Assembly (NCBI RefSeq): GCF_016599715.1
Contig: NZ_CP067020.1
Span: 1-20,852, forward strand
Length of the DNA: 20,852 nt
DNA from: Acinetobacter sp. CS-2
Lineage (GTDB): Bacteria; Pseudomonadota; Gammaproteobacteria; Pseudomonadales; Moraxellaceae
Direction: 5' to 3'
This document shows positions 12,267 to 20,852 of this stretch, one piece after another. How positions within the stretch are numbered: the stretch's first letter is position 1; every line of letters begins with the position of its first letter. The notes under the pieces are model-generated. The model was not told the origin of the DNA. It worked only from the letters and a program-made list of their open reading frames with translations, and did no database searches. The position numbers and the translations under genes are program-made.

Positions 12267-13253
12267 TTAACTAAAAAAATCCTCATTACTGATTGAAAGT
12301 TTCTCTGATTCTTTTTCTTTTAAATTATCCTGCTTAATAAGCTCTTTTTCTTTTAAATTATTCTGCTTAACAGGCTCTTTTTCTTTTAAATTATCCTGCT
12401 TAACAGGCTCTTTTTCTTTTAAATTATCCTGCTTAACAGGCTCTTTTTCTTTTAAATTATTCTGCTTAACAGGCTCTTTTTCTTTTAAATTATTCTGCTT
12501 AACAGGCTCTTTTTCTTTTAAATTTGGCTCTTCGTTAAAAGTATTTTGCTGATCAATGATATTAGGTCTTTCTTTAATCTGTTGGTTTTCTTCAATAAAA
12601 TTATCCTCTTCAATCTCTTGATTTTCTTCAATAAAATTATCTTCTCCAATCTCTTGGTTTCCTTCAACTGATATTTCTTCTAATTGCTGTACTGAAGTAT
12701 TTGATGAAGTTAGTTTCAAATAACTACCAATAATGACGAATAAAAAAATTATAAATAATGATGATAGAAAAATATGTTTATTATCTTTAGCAGATTTCTT
12801 AGCATCTTCTCGGGCATCATGTTCTGCCTTTTCTCTAGCAGATTTCTTAGCATCTTCTCGGGCATCATGTTCTGCCTTTTCTCTAGCAGATTTCTTAGCA
12901 TCTTCTCGGGCATCATGTTCTGCCTTTTCTCTAGCAGATTTCTTAGCATCTTCTCGGGCATCATGTTCTGCCTTTTCTCTAGAAAATTTTTCACCTTGAG
13001 ACTTTGAACTATATTGCGATTCTTGTTTTTTTTTAAAAGTGATAAATGATCTCAATTGTTCATCATACTCAGACCTTTTTATCTCACTCAATAATATATC
13101 TTTTATTTCATTCAAAAATTTCATTTTGTCTTCAGCATCATGTGCTTTGTAGCGATCTGGATGAAATTTTTGAGCCAGCTTTCTATAAGCATATTTTATT
13201 TCTTGACTAGAAGCCTGATTAGATACATTCAGAAATTGGTAATAGTCAATCAT
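12267..13253 (-). CDS. Membrane-anchored J-domain repeat protein, copy 2
   Basis: The 328-aa product and both repeat counts (four 16-residue and about seven 10-residue units) match copy 1. Repeat arrays like these drift quickly, so equal counts argue for a very recent doubling or an assembly effect. Confidence 0.8.
   Translation of the reverse strand: MIDYYQFLNVSNQASSQEIKYAYRKLAQKFHPDRYKAHDAEDKMKFLNEIKDILLSEIKRSEYDEQLRSFITFKKKQESQYSSKSQGEKFSREKAEHDAREDAKKSAREKAEHDAREDAKKSAREKAEHDAREDAKKSAREKAEHDAREDAKKSAKDNKHIFLSSLFIIFLFVIIGSYLKLTSSNTSVQQLEEISVEGNQEIGEDNFIEENQEIEEDNFIEENQQIKERPNIIDQQNTFNEEPNLKEKEPVKQNNLKEKEPVKQNNLKEKEPVKQDNLKEKEPVKQDNLKEKEPVKQNNLKEKELIKQDNLKEKESEKLSISNEDFFS
12311..12524. repeat. 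30-bp tandem repeats, copy 2
   Basis: About seven units encode the charged tail of the J-domain protein; edges are approximate. Confidence 0.85.
12789..12980. repeat. 48-bp tandem repeats, copy 2
   Basis: Four identical units encode the charged helical segment before the membrane span. Confidence 0.93.
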
Positions 13254-13529
13254 TGTTAAAACTTATATCTGAAAAAAAACTAATTTTTTCAAAATTTTAA
13301 CAAATTAGATAGACCATTTTTTCAAAAAACTACTAAAAGATGATACTGATTAAACCTACTAAAAATATTTCTCTAACGGTTGTATCTCAGCTCTTTTAGG
13401 TTAGATTTTAGGAATTAAATGATCAAAAGCCTGTTTCAAATAATAACTAAAGATAAAAATTGAGTATAAAAAATTTAATATTTGATATTAAATAATTTTT
13501 TTTTATAATTCAGATAAAATTTTCTATAT

Positions 13530-13733
13530 TTGAAAAAAATGGTAATTCTTAGTGTTGGAGTAATTATTTATCAAATAATTATTTTTATTATTGTTACTGC
13601 ATCTGGTAAAAGAGGGAGATGGATAGTTACTCCTATCGCCTGCTTATGGACCATCACTCATGTCTTTTTCCCACCCTTAATGATTCTACAGTTTTGTGTT
13701 ATAGCATTTGCATTTGCTTGTGCGGGAGTCTAG
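13530..13733 (+). CDS. Small membrane protein (67 aa), copy 2
   Basis: Same hydrophobic product; the start is TTG here or ATG at 13539. Confidence 0.55.
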   Translation: MKKMVILSVGVIIYQIIIFIIVTASGKRGRWIVTPIACLWTITHVFFPPLMILQFCVIAFAFACAGV

Positions 13734-13742
13734 AAACCGCTC

Positions 13743-13770
13743 ATTTAACATAATGGCGGTTATACGAAGT
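13743..13770 (-). other. pdif site A, copy 2
   Basis: XerD/XerC orientation with spacer TGGCGG. Together with site D at 8944-8971 it brackets one complete accessory module that is unbroken in this window. Confidence 0.85.
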
Positions 13771-13832
13771 ACACTTGTATATTAATTGAAATATCAACTG
13801 CTTAAAAATTTAATCCTGATCACAAAAACCAC

Positions 13833-13865
13833 AAAAAGCCGATTTTGAAACAAGTCGGCTTTTTT
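13833..13865 (+). terminator. Rho-independent terminator, copy 2
   Basis: GCCGA/TCGGC-cored 10-bp stem with A and T runs on either side. Confidence 0.8.
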
Positions 13866-13901
13866 ATGAGCGGTTTTGATACTTCTTGCCAATAATTTTG
13901 T

Positions 13902-14171
13902 TTAAAAAGTAGTCAATTTTTCGGTTTTTCCAATGTTCTCAACGTCCCAGGATCTAAAATTATCCCCATTTCCTGCGGATAAACCTGGGACAGTTTTTAG
14001 CCGGTCTTGTACGCATTTGCTTACGTCAATTACGGCCCTTTGCGCCTGTACGACCTGGCTGCAATTTCCTATGATGGATTCATCAGGAACAGGAAGTTCC
14101 ACACAATAATAAGAACATAGATACGCACAAGGACTGTAAGGTACGACAGGAGTTATACCGAGTGAACCCAT
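13902..14171 (-). CDS. Doubtful Cys-rich ORF or fragment (89 aa), copy 2
   Basis: Same frame as at 3476-3745, with no ribosome site and a terminator hairpin directly upstream. Confidence 0.35.
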   Translation of the reverse strand: MGSLGITPVVPYSPCAYLCSYYCVELPVPDESIIGNCSQVVQAQRAVIDVSKCVQDRLKTVPGLSAGNGDNFRSWDVENIGKTEKLTTF

Positions 14172-14174
14172 ACG

Positions 14175-14204
14175 AAAAACCCCGGCAGGATGCTGGGGTT
14201 TTTT
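14175..14204 (+). terminator. Strong rho-independent terminator, copy 2
   Basis: CCCCGGCA/TGCTGGGG stem with a T-run, upstream of the IS1202-group element. Confidence 0.8.
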
Positions 14205-14233
14205 ATTGTTTAAATGGTTTTTCTAACATGTTC

Positions 14234-15715
14234 TGTTATTCCCAAGTAGAAATGTCCTACCTAATAACCAAATAGAAATGTCCTATATGGACATTTCCAA
14301 GTCAAGCACAGGATTCAGATTTCTTTGTTGAACTGCTGTTTTCTGTGCACGTCTGCTTGGCATCTTTTGAGAACGATTACGTTTGTTTTGCTGTTCTAAT
14401 TCTTCATGCTGTTGCTGGATATGAGCCAAGACTGAACTCAAACGTTTATTCTCAACAATCTCTCGCTGGTTCAGCTGACTTAATTTATCGAAGATACTGT
14501 AATTGATCTTCCGGCCTTTGTGCATGATAGCTACAGTACCATCCGGGTATTCCAGAAACTCAAGATATTTACCGATTAGCTTCTGATTTTCTTCTGTCTT
14601 CTCCAGGAGATATACGCATTTATCATAAGTAATGGTCAGGCTATTGGTGACTCTGCGGGGTTCACGCCAGGTAAAAATATCATCTAATTGCTCAGCTGTT
14701 TCGGTGACAGAGCGGTGTAGATCCTTGGGATTAAAAGCCATCTTTGTAAACTTGAGATTGAACTGCTCGATAAAACAGGGCAACCACTGATTCGCATCTG
14801 CAATCGAACTGATACCTTCCAGGCGCATCTCCTTGATCAGACGGTCCTGAAGGGTTCTGTTGGCACGTTCCACACGGCCTTTGGCCTGGGGTGAGTTAGC
14901 GAAGATGATATCGATATTGAGGGTACTGAGTACGCGTCCAAATTGCGTAATCTTGGTGTCTTTCTTGCTGCTTTGATTCACTCTAAAGACTGAATGTTTG
15001 TCGCTGTAAAACGCCAATGGCTTACCGTGCTGTTCGACATACAGGCGTGTCGAAATCATATAGTCAAAGGCTGATTCTGATTCACAGAAGCGTAAATGCT
15101 GTAATTTGCCTGTGGCATCATCAATAAACACCAGCAGACAGCATTTAGCAGCGCGTCCTTCGAACCAGTCATGGTGAGAGCCATCAATCTGGATCAGTTC
15201 ACCATAACAATCCCGGTTATATCGAGGCTGATATGGGCGTTTCAGGCGCTTGGAGCGAGGAATCCACAAATCGGCTGCAATCATCCAGCAACGCAGGGTT
15301 TCTACTGAAAGATCGAATCCATGCACGGTGGTGAGCTTTTCATGCGCTAAAGTGGGTCCGAAACCATGCAGTTGGTCAGAAACAATATTGAGGCACTTGA
15401 GTCTGAGTTCTTCAGGAAGCCTGGAATTGCTGGATTGGCCACGACCGGCATGGGCTAATGCAGCTGGGCCTTGAGCTTTATATTTCTGCAGTAAGCGTCT
15501 GATCTGACGTTCTGAAATATGAAGTAGCTGAGCAGCCTGGGATTGAGTTATGCGTTGATCGCAGATTTCCTGCAAGATCGACAATCGTTTAAGTTCTTTA
15601 TCCGACATAGACACCAACATATCAAACCGTCCGCTTCAATAATCGCAAAAGTGCATATTCTAAAAGCGGACATTTTTACTTTGGAGAAACCGGACATTTC
15701 TATAAAGAGCTTTAA
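14234..15715 (-). mobile_element. IS1202-group insertion sequence, copy 2
   Basis: Paired end motifs lie at 14247 and 14273 on the left and at 15668 and 15692 on the right. Confidence 0.7.
14283..15620 (-). CDS. IS1202-group transposase, copy 2
   Basis: Identical 445-aa transposase with the DDE residues intact. Confidence 0.88.
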   Translation of the reverse strand: MLVSMSDKELKRLSILQEICDQRITQSQAAQLLHISERQIRRLLQKYKAQGPAALAHAGRGQSSNSRLPEELRLKCLNIVSDQLHGFGPTLAHEKLTTVHGFDLSVETLRCWMIAADLWIPRSKRLKRPYQPRYNRDCYGELIQIDGSHHDWFEGRAAKCCLLVFIDDATGKLQHLRFCESESAFDYMISTRLYVEQHGKPLAFYSDKHSVFRVNQSSKKDTKITQFGRVLSTLNIDIIFANSPQAKGRVERANRTLQDRLIKEMRLEGISSIADANQWLPCFIEQFNLKFTKMAFNPKDLHRSVTETAEQLDDIFTWREPRRVTNSLTITYDKCVYLLEKTEENQKLIGKYLEFLEYPDGTVAIMHKGRKINYSIFDKLSQLNQREIVENKRLSSVLAHIQQQHEELEQQNKRNRSQKMPSRRAQKTAVQQRNLNPVLDLEMSI

Positions 15716-15736
15716 TTTGATTCTGTGAAGGGGTAA

Positions 15737-15814
15737 TCCCCCCCTAAAATTTTTGCAGTGACAACAAAAGGAAAACGCTTTGAAGTACCTGCAATTGTTG
15801 AAGTTGCAAAGTAG
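15737..15814 (+). pseudogene. Possible gene remnant, copy 2
   Basis: Short open tail ending in EVPAIVEVAK before pdif B. Confidence 0.25.
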
Positions 15815-15819
15815 TTTTT

Positions 15820-15847
15820 ATTTAACATAAAATCTCATATACGAAAT
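15820..15847 (-). other. pdif site B, copy 2
   Basis: Spacer AATCTC, XerD/XerC orientation. Confidence 0.85.
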
Positions 15848-15852
15848 TCGGG

Positions 15853-15909
15853 TGTTAGAACCCATTAAAAGTGTACTCATCAGTACACTTTGAAATTTTG
15901 ATATAAAAA
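15853..15909. mobile_element. Possible minimal IS1202-like relic, copy 2
   Basis: Starts TGTTA 5 bp after the XerC arm and contains the 10-bp hairpin at 15868-15891. Confidence 0.4.
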
Positions 15910-15937
15910 ATTTAACATGAAATCTCATATACGAAAT
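15910..15937 (-). other. pdif site C, copy 2
   Basis: Spacer AATCTC, with one base different from site B in the XerD arm. Confidence 0.82.
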
Positions 15938-15942
15938 TCCGT

Positions 15943-15967
15943 TGTAAGCCTCAAATAGAAATGTCCT
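15943..15967. mobile_element. Orphan IS1202-group end, copy 2
   Basis: TGT start 5 bp from pdif C and TAGAAATGTCCT at 15956-15967. Confidence 0.6.
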
Positions 15968-15970
15968 GTC

Positions 15971-16324
15971 TTAAAATTTGATCGTGGATCTGACTTTTGA
16001 AATGAACAAATCAATCGAATTTTGATTCCTGGAAAAGTCTAGCAGTAAGCCATTGACCCTAGATCTGATTTCTTTCGGATCTGTTAACTCACCACTCATG
16101 AGATTTTTCAGCAAACCGCCCACTTTATTCAAATCTGCTTTCAGGCTGCGGATCTCCTGGATGTTTTTTACATCCGTTAGGCTTTTCGGCTGATAGCCAA
16201 GTCCAAGATCACGCAAATATTGAGAAGCAGATAAATTTCCCATTGCAGCAGACTCTTCTATTTGCTTTTTCTCAGCTTCAGTGACAACTACTTGTATTAC
16301 TTTTTGGCGTATCCGTTTCGGCAT
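15971..16324 (-). CDS. TraJ/MobC-like protein, copy 2
   Basis: Same 117-aa ribbon-helix-helix protein, again with no relaxase gene downstream. Confidence 0.78.
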   Translation of the reverse strand: MPKRIRQKVIQVVVTEAEKKQIEESAAMGNLSASQYLRDLGLGYQPKSLTDVKNIQEIRSLKADLNKVGGLLKNLMSGELTDPKEIRSRVNGLLLDFSRNQNSIDLFISKVRSTIKF

Positions 16325-16359
16325 TTTTTCTAATTTCTACTGTATTTTGGCTATGCCAA

Positions 16360-16392
16360 CAGCTCCGCAGGACAAGATGAACCGTTGAGCTG
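16360..16392. other. Candidate oriT core, copy 2
   Basis: CAGCTC/GAGCTG inverted repeat with TCCTGC on the minus strand inside it. Confidence 0.5.
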
Positions 16393-16413
16393 AATAGCGA
16401 ATAAGGGGGTAAT

Positions 16414-16447
16414 TTATATAACTAAGGCTTGCCATGTTATATAACAT
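16414..16447. promoter_or_regulatory. Operator-like repeats, copy 2
   Basis: Two TTATATAAC copies, the second within a 14-bp palindrome. Confidence 0.4.
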
Positions 16448-16476
16448 TACACATCTTGCCAATATCACTGAAAGTT

Positions 16477-16606
16477 CAATTGCACATAAACGCATATAAT
16501 TGCACATCAAAATGAATAAAAACCATTTAAAAGCTTATAGTTGCAGATAATTTCATATAAAATCGTATAAAAGCTCTTAATTGCATATAGTTGCACATAA
16601 TTGCAT
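16477..16606. repeat. 10-bp-phased array, copy 2
   Basis: Thirteen helically phased A/T-tract units upstream of the TraK-like gene. Confidence 0.7.
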
Positions 16607-16630
16607 AAATTAAAGAAAGAGGAAGTAATT

Positions 16631-16966
16631 ATGGTCACCAGACATGGCGCAAAGAAATTCATCATCTCTGTATTACCAGAAATAGAAAAACGGCTGGAAT
16701 CTGGTTATACAATTAAGGAAATCCACGCTGATTTACCTGAGCTAGCGAAGAATATTTCTTACAGTTCAGTTTTACGAAATTTGAGCAAAATGGGAATCAG
16801 TGAAAAAAAGCCACATTCAAATAAAATAGAAAAATCAGTGGACCTGGATACTGCTTCTAGTTCTAGCCAAAAAATAACGAATGCTCAAAGAAATCTTGAA
16901 AATCTACAGAAGCGACCTGAGAAATTTAAATTTGATCATGGAACAAATGATAAGGAATTAATCTGA
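16631..16966 (+). CDS. TraK-like protein, copy 2
   Basis: 111-aa product from the ATG that follows AGAGGAAG. Confidence 0.7.
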   Translation: MVTRHGAKKFIISVLPEIEKRLESGYTIKEIHADLPELAKNISYSSVLRNLSKMGISEKKPHSNKIEKSVDLDTASSSSQKITNAQRNLENLQKRPEKFKFDHGTNDKELI

Positions 16967-17097
16967 ATCCTCTTTAAATGTAGCTCTAAATGCTGCCTGT
17001 TTGCGATTTAAGCTCAAATCCACACTGGAAGGTACAGAACGAGTGTCTACGAGTGAAATCGCTGAAATTCGCGCTTAGACCCTCTGAAAAACAGCTT

Positions 17098-17314
17098 TTT
17101 AGGCTGTGAAGCCTAAATAAGCGTAAATTACATGCAGAAAATTGAGTCTAGATCGAGCGCAGCGAGTAAAAAAGCTCTATGAGCGAAGCGAATTCATCGT
17201 GCTTTTGCTTTTTATTAAAGTCACAACGAGATGAGCCAAAAAATTGCCCCGACGAATCGAGCGAAAGCGAGATTCAATAAAGTTTGAGCGTAGCGAAAAC
17301 CAAGGGCAATTTTT
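17098..17314. ncRNA. Candidate structured hairpin cluster, copy 2
   Basis: Four GAGCGNAGCGA-type elements within the same outer inverted repeats. Confidence 0.4.
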
Positions 17315-17375
17315 CTTTGCCTGGGCTTTTAATTATTTTAAAGTTTTTAAATGCTTTTAGACATGCTGAAACCCT

Positions 17376-17384
17376 TTATTCACA
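17376..17384 (+). promoter_or_regulatory. DnaA box, copy 2
   Basis: TTATTCACA beside the second set of iterons. Confidence 0.6.
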
Positions 17385-17398
17385 AGGGATTCAAAACC

Positions 17399-17486
17399 TA
17401 TATGACACCGTTTACCTTGCTATATGACACCGTTTACCTTGCTATATGACACCGTTTACCTTGCTATATGACACCGTTTACCTTGC
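17399..17486 (+). repeat. Four 22-bp iterons (oriV), copy 2
   Basis: Same four perfect units. A true dimer would carry two origins, eight iterons in all. Confidence 0.95.
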
Positions 17487-17509
17487 TTATAGCACTAAAA
17501 TTAATTATT

Positions 17510-17517
17510 GTGTCATA
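17510..17517 (-). promoter_or_regulatory. Inverted partial iteron, copy 2
   Basis: GTGTCATA before the second rep gene. Confidence 0.5.
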
Positions 17518-17542
17518 GCATAATAAATAATATTGGTGCTTC

Positions 17543-18493
17543 ATGAGAGAATTAGTTGTAAAAGACAATGCCTTAATTAATGCAAGCTATAACTTAGATT
17601 TAGTAGAACAACGTTTAATTTTATTGGCCATTGTTGAGGCAAGAGAAAGCGGGAAAGGTATTAATGCTAATGATCCCCTTGAAGTACATGCAGAAGGCTA
17701 TATCAATCAATTTGGCGTACATCGCAATACGGCTTATCAAGCATTAAAAGATGCGTGTAATGATTTATTTGCAAGACAATTTAGCTATCAAAAAATAAAT
17801 GAACGAGGGAATATTGAGAACTATAGATCCCGTTGGGTTAGTGAAATTGGATATGTAGATAATGAAGCAGTGGTTAAACTTATCTTTGCCCCAGCCATAG
17901 TTCCCTTAATTACACGCTTAGAAGAGCATTTCACTAAATACGAATTGCAGCAAGTTAGTAATCTCAGCAGTGCTTATGCTGTTCGCTTATATGAATTATT
18001 AATTGCTTGGAGAAGTACTGGCTCTACTCCTGTTATAGAGCTAAGTGATTTCCGTCAAAGAATTGGCGTACTCGATACAGAGTACAAGCGTATGGAACGC
18101 TTTAAAACTAGTGTACTTGAGCTTGCTATTAAACAAATTAACGAACATACAGATATCACAGTGAAGTATGAACAACACAAAAGAGGTCGATCAATTTCAG
18201 GTTTTTCTTTTACGTTTAAACAGAAGAAAAAGGATAATCAATCAATAGAAAGAGATCCGAATACCTTAGACCTTTTTTCAAAGATGACCGATGCTCAACG
18301 GCATATGTTTGCAAACAAACTTTCAGAACTCCCTGAAATGGGTCGCTATTCACAAGGAACTGAAAGCTATCCTCAATTTGCTGTTCGTATTGCTGAGATG
18401 CTACAAGACTCTGAAAAAATCAAAGAACTAGCCCCATACCTAAAAAAAGTGGGATACATGCCATCAAATAAAAAGGACACCGTAAATGGCTAA
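17543..18493 (+). CDS. repB: Rep_3-family replication initiator, copy 2
   Basis: Identical 316-aa initiator overlapping the HTH gene by 8 bp. Confidence 0.93.
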   Translation: MRELVVKDNALINASYNLDLVEQRLILLAIVEARESGKGINANDPLEVHAEGYINQFGVHRNTAYQALKDACNDLFARQFSYQKINERGNIENYRSRWVSEIGYVDNEAVVKLIFAPAIVPLITRLEEHFTKYELQQVSNLSSAYAVRLYELLIAWRSTGSTPVIELSDFRQRIGVLDTEYKRMERFKTSVLELAIKQINEHTDITVKYEQHKRGRSISGFSFTFKQKKKDNQSIERDPNTLDLFSKMTDAQRHMFANKLSELPEMGRYSQGTESYPQFAVRIAEMLQDSEKIKELAPYLKKVGYMPSNKKDTVNG

Positions 18494-19061
18494 GTTATCA
18501 CTAAGTGAAGTATCTAAAAAATTTCATGTGGATAGATCAACCATTTACAGAGCTGTACGTAATGGACGTTTATCACGCTCCAGTGATGGACAATTCGATC
18601 TAGCAGAGGTCATCCGATGCTTTGGAGAACCTGAGCAAACATCTCAAAAAATTGAATCATCTAAGCAAGAAGGTGATGAATCTACAAAAAAACTTATTGC
18701 CCATTTAGAAAATGAAGTCAAAAAATACCAAGAACGTGAAGAACGGTTAATGCAACAAATTGACCGTATGCAAACACTCATTGAGCTGAAAAGTGTTGCA
18801 CCTGTCACAGCAGCACCACAACAAGATGCTACGGCATGCGACACAGATATGCCACAGCATGCGACAACACAACAAGACAATGATAATAAAAAGAATAATG
18901 AATTAAATATTGCAGAAAATGTGGCAGTGCCACAGCAAGAAACTACGGCATACCACACCCAAACGCTACAGCATGCCACGTTGCAAAATGTGGCAGTGCC
19001 ACAACACAAAAAACGTGGTTTATTTGGCCGTGTGCTGAATGCCGTCTTTGATAATGACTGA
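18486..19061 (+). CDS. Plasmid HTH DNA-binding protein, copy 2
   Basis: Identical 191-aa product with the same C-terminal repeats. Confidence 0.82.
   Translation: MAKLSLSEVSKKFHVDRSTIYRAVRNGRLSRSSDGQFDLAEVIRCFGEPEQTSQKIESSKQEGDESTKKLIAHLENEVKKYQEREERLMQQIDRMQTLIELKSVAPVTAAPQQDATACDTDMPQHATTQQDNDNKKNNELNIAENVAVPQQETTAYHTQTLQHATLQNVAVPQHKKRGLFGRVLNAVFDND
18920..19003. repeat. Two 15-bp palindromes within the HTH gene, copy 2
   Basis: TGTGGCA-G-TGCCACA at 18920-18934 and 18989-19003. Confidence 0.5.
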
Positions 19062-19080
19062 GCAATAAGGGTGAAAGATC

Positions 19081-19224
19081 ATGCCAAAACTGAAAGACAT
19101 CGCCCTGGGCATTGTGGTTGCTCCAGTACTGATCCCAATCATGCTGATTGCATCCTACCAGGACAAAAAAACATTTAAAAAAGAGCTGGAAGAACGCCAA
19201 AAAGAACAGAAACAGAAGCAATGA
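19081..19224 (+). CDS. Small membrane peptide (47 aa), copy 2
   Basis: Same peptide with AAGGGTG upstream at 19067-19073. Confidence 0.65.
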   Translation: MPKLKDIALGIVVAPVLIPIMLIASYQDKKTFKKELEERQKEQKQKQ

Positions 19225-19298
19225 TTATTCATTTAAGCTAATCAAAGTCGTGGAACATTGATTAAATAGTAAACGTGAAACGGGTTAAAAAGATAAAA

Positions 19299-19324
19299 AA
19301 GCCCAAGCATGGCGTGTTGGGCTT
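19299..19324 (+). terminator. Replication operon terminator, copy 2
   Basis: AAGCCCAA/TTGGGCTT stem. Confidence 0.7.
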
Positions 19325-19369
19325 CTTAAATTACACTATATCATTGAAAAATAAGGAAAATATATAAGC

Positions 19370-19397
19370 ATTTCGTATAAGGTGTATTATGTTAATT
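19370..19397 (+). other. pdif site D, copy 2
   Basis: XerC/XerD orientation with spacer GGTGTA. Confidence 0.88.
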
Positions 19398-19530
19398 TTA
19401 GATCATCTTCATTAACTAATTTTATTTTTTATATGTCCCAATAGAGATGGATCCGGAAATTTGAACAACTCCTATAAGTGATACTCTGCTCCTCAAATGA
19501 TGTTATAAACATCAATATATGGAGTATTTT

Positions 19531-19836
19531 ATGGCACGTAGACCAAGAAGAAATCATTCAAACGACTTTAAGGCTAAGGTAGCACTTGCTGCGATCAAAG
19601 CAGAAAAAACACTTGCTGAATTGAGTTCTGAGTTTGATGTTCATCAAAACCAAATTATTGACTGGAAAAATCAATTGATCTCAGCTTCCTCACAAGCTTT
19701 CGATCAATCAAAAGCTCCATCAGAACCTCCCATTGATCTTAAAAAGTTACATGCAAAAATCGGTGAGCAGGCATTAGAAATTGATTTTTTAGAAGGTGTG
19801 TTGAAGAAACTGGGCCGCTTCAACCACAAAAGTTAA
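19531..19836 (+). CDS. IS3-family OrfA, copy 2
   Basis: 101-aa product; slippery heptamer at 19785-19791. Confidence 0.87.
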   Translation: MARRPRRNHSNDFKAKVALAAIKAEKTLAELSSEFDVHQNQIIDWKNQLISASSQAFDQSKAPSEPPIDLKKLHAKIGEQALEIDFLEGVLKKLGRFNHKS

Positions 19837-20663
19837 TCGATCACTCACTTCAGATTTCAGTATCTAAACAAGCTAAGTTACTGAAAGTCTCTCGTGGTTG
19901 TTATTATTATCGCCCAAAACCTGTTAGCTCATCAGATCTGAAGCTGATGCGATGTATTGATGAATTACATATGCAATATCCTTTTGCAGGCAGTCGTATG
20001 ATGCGTGATTTGTTGAATCGTCAAGGGCATCATATAGGACGACGTCATACACGTACTTTAATGAAGAAAATGGGTATTCAGGCGTTATATTGCAAACCAA
20101 ATTTAAGCCAGGCTAATCAAGCTCACCGTAAATATCCATATCTGCTCAAAGGATTGGCTATTCAGCGCAGTAATCAAGTGTGGTCTACTGATATAACGTA
20201 TATCCCTATGGCAAAAGGCTTTGTTTATTTATGTGCTGTGATTGATTGGCATAGCCGCAAGGTACTTGCGCATAGGGTATCGATTAGTATGGAGGTGGAT
20301 TTTTGTATTTCGGCTTTAAATGAAGCGATTGAAAAATATGGATCACCTGAAATATTGAATACAGACCAAGGCAGTCAGTTCACCAGTGATGCATTTATTG
20401 ATGTATTGAAATCAAATGGCATTCAAATCAGTATGGATGGTAAAGGTCGATGGGTAGATAATGTGATGGTTGAACGATTATGGCGGAGCGTTAAATATGA
20501 AGAGGTGTATCTCAAAGCTTATAGCAGTGTCACAGATGCGAAAAAGCAATTGAGTGCATATTTTGAGTTTTATAATCTGAAACGACCTCATTCGAGTCTA
20601 GACAAAATGACACCAAATGAGTTTTACTATGATCAGCTACCCCAACAAAACAAGGTGGCTTAA
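19785..20663 (+). CDS. IS3-family OrfB (-1 frame), copy 2
   Basis: Intact DDE core, expressed by frameshift from OrfA. Confidence 0.88.
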   Translation, partial: FFRRCVEETGPLQPQKLIDHSLQISVSKQAKLLKVSRGCYYYRPKPVSSSDLKLMRCIDELHMQYPFAGSRMMRDLLNRQGHHIGRRHTRTLMKKMGIQALYCKPNLSQANQAHRKYPYLLKGLAIQRSNQVWSTDITYIPMAKGFVYLCAVIDWHSRKVLAHRVSISMEVDFCISALNEAIEKYGSPEILNTDQGSQFTSDAFIDVLKSNGIQISMDGKGRWVDNVMVERLWRSVKYEEVYLKAYSSVTDAKKQLSAYFEFYNLKRPHSSLDKMTPNEFYYDQLPQQNKVA

Positions 20664-20719
20664 CTAGAGCGGAATATCACTTATAAATACGCTTTTAGTT
20701 GTTCAAACAAGTGGAACCA

Positions 20720-20852
20720 CCTCTCAATCTACTGGCTAAAATACACAACAAAAAATAAACCTACTTTACTTTTCCTGAAAAAACTAAATTCAACAATTTC
20801 AGCTATATAAGTGTTACTTTTGCTAAATTAATGACTTTTTAAGGATTGATTT
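20720..20852 (+). promoter_or_regulatory. Leader of the secreted-protein gene, copy 2
   Basis: Ends in the same AAGGATTGATTT that precedes the GTG at 10427. It therefore abuts base 1 if the molecule is circular. Confidence 0.5.

Larger units (their letters stand above)
19448..20719 (+). mobile_element. IS3-family insertion sequence, copy 2
   Basis: Same TGG...CCA ends and the same lack of a visible target duplication. Confidence 0.78.
10427..20852. repeat. Plasmid unit, copy 2 of an exact tandem duplication
   Basis: This is the second full turn of the same circle. No difference from copy 1 was noticed in the stretches compared by eye, and all long reading frames translate identically. Confidence 0.95.

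Noticed and set aside
1..20852. 10.4-kb direct repeat as a chromosomal tandem amplification
   Set aside because: The unit carries its own replication origin and closes perfectly on itself with no chromosomal flank, as a circular plasmid would.

Overview
The window is an exact head-to-tail duplication. Bases 1-10426 and 10427-20852 carry the same genes in the same order with identical translations, and 20852 = 2 x 10426. It is best read as a circular plasmid of about 10.4 kb present or assembled as a dimer, opened at the GTG start of the first gene. Feature descriptions are written in full for copy 1; copy-2 features lie at +10426.

The host is most likely Acinetobacter. The DNA is AT-rich. 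It has a Rep_3 initiator with four perfect 22-bp iterons followed by an overlapping helix-turn-helix gene, an ISAba11-like IS701-family element of 1101 bp, IS1202-group (ISNCY) and IS3-family elements, and four XerC/XerD (pdif) sites of the kind that delimit mobile modules in Acinetobacter plasmids. These names come from recalled family knowledge; no search was run.

Layout of copy 1: (1) 1-3307, an accessory segment with a secreted protein of unknown function, an ISAba11-like element inserted with a 5-bp duplication between two convergent genes, a repeat-rich membrane-anchored J-domain protein, and a small membrane protein. (2) pdif A at 3317-3344, two terminators, and a doubtful Cys-rich ORF. 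(3) An IS1202-group insertion sequence at about 3808-5289. (4) 5290-5544, scar tissue: a gene remnant, two directly repeated pdif sites (B and C), and IS1202-like ends lying exactly 5 bp from the XerC arm. (5) 5545-6540, a TraJ-like / oriT / TraK-like mobilisation locus of the IncP type with no relaxase. (6) 6541-7116, a gene-free region with hairpins built on GAGCGNAGCGA, a DnaA box and the iterons. (7) 7117-8798, the replication operon: rep, an HTH protein and a 47-aa membrane peptide. (8) A terminator, pdif D, then an IS3-family element (9022-10293) with a programmed -1 frameshift, and a 133-bp leader into the first gene.

The plasmid appears to replicate from the iteron origin, to be mobilisable only with a relaxase supplied in trans, and to have been assembled by Xer recombination and by IS elements that target pdif sites. 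No antibiotic-resistance, toxin-antitoxin, partition or CRISPR genes were seen. The least explained parts are the secreted-protein / J-domain accessory pair, the structured region at 6672-6888 and the 10-bp-phased array at 6051-6180.
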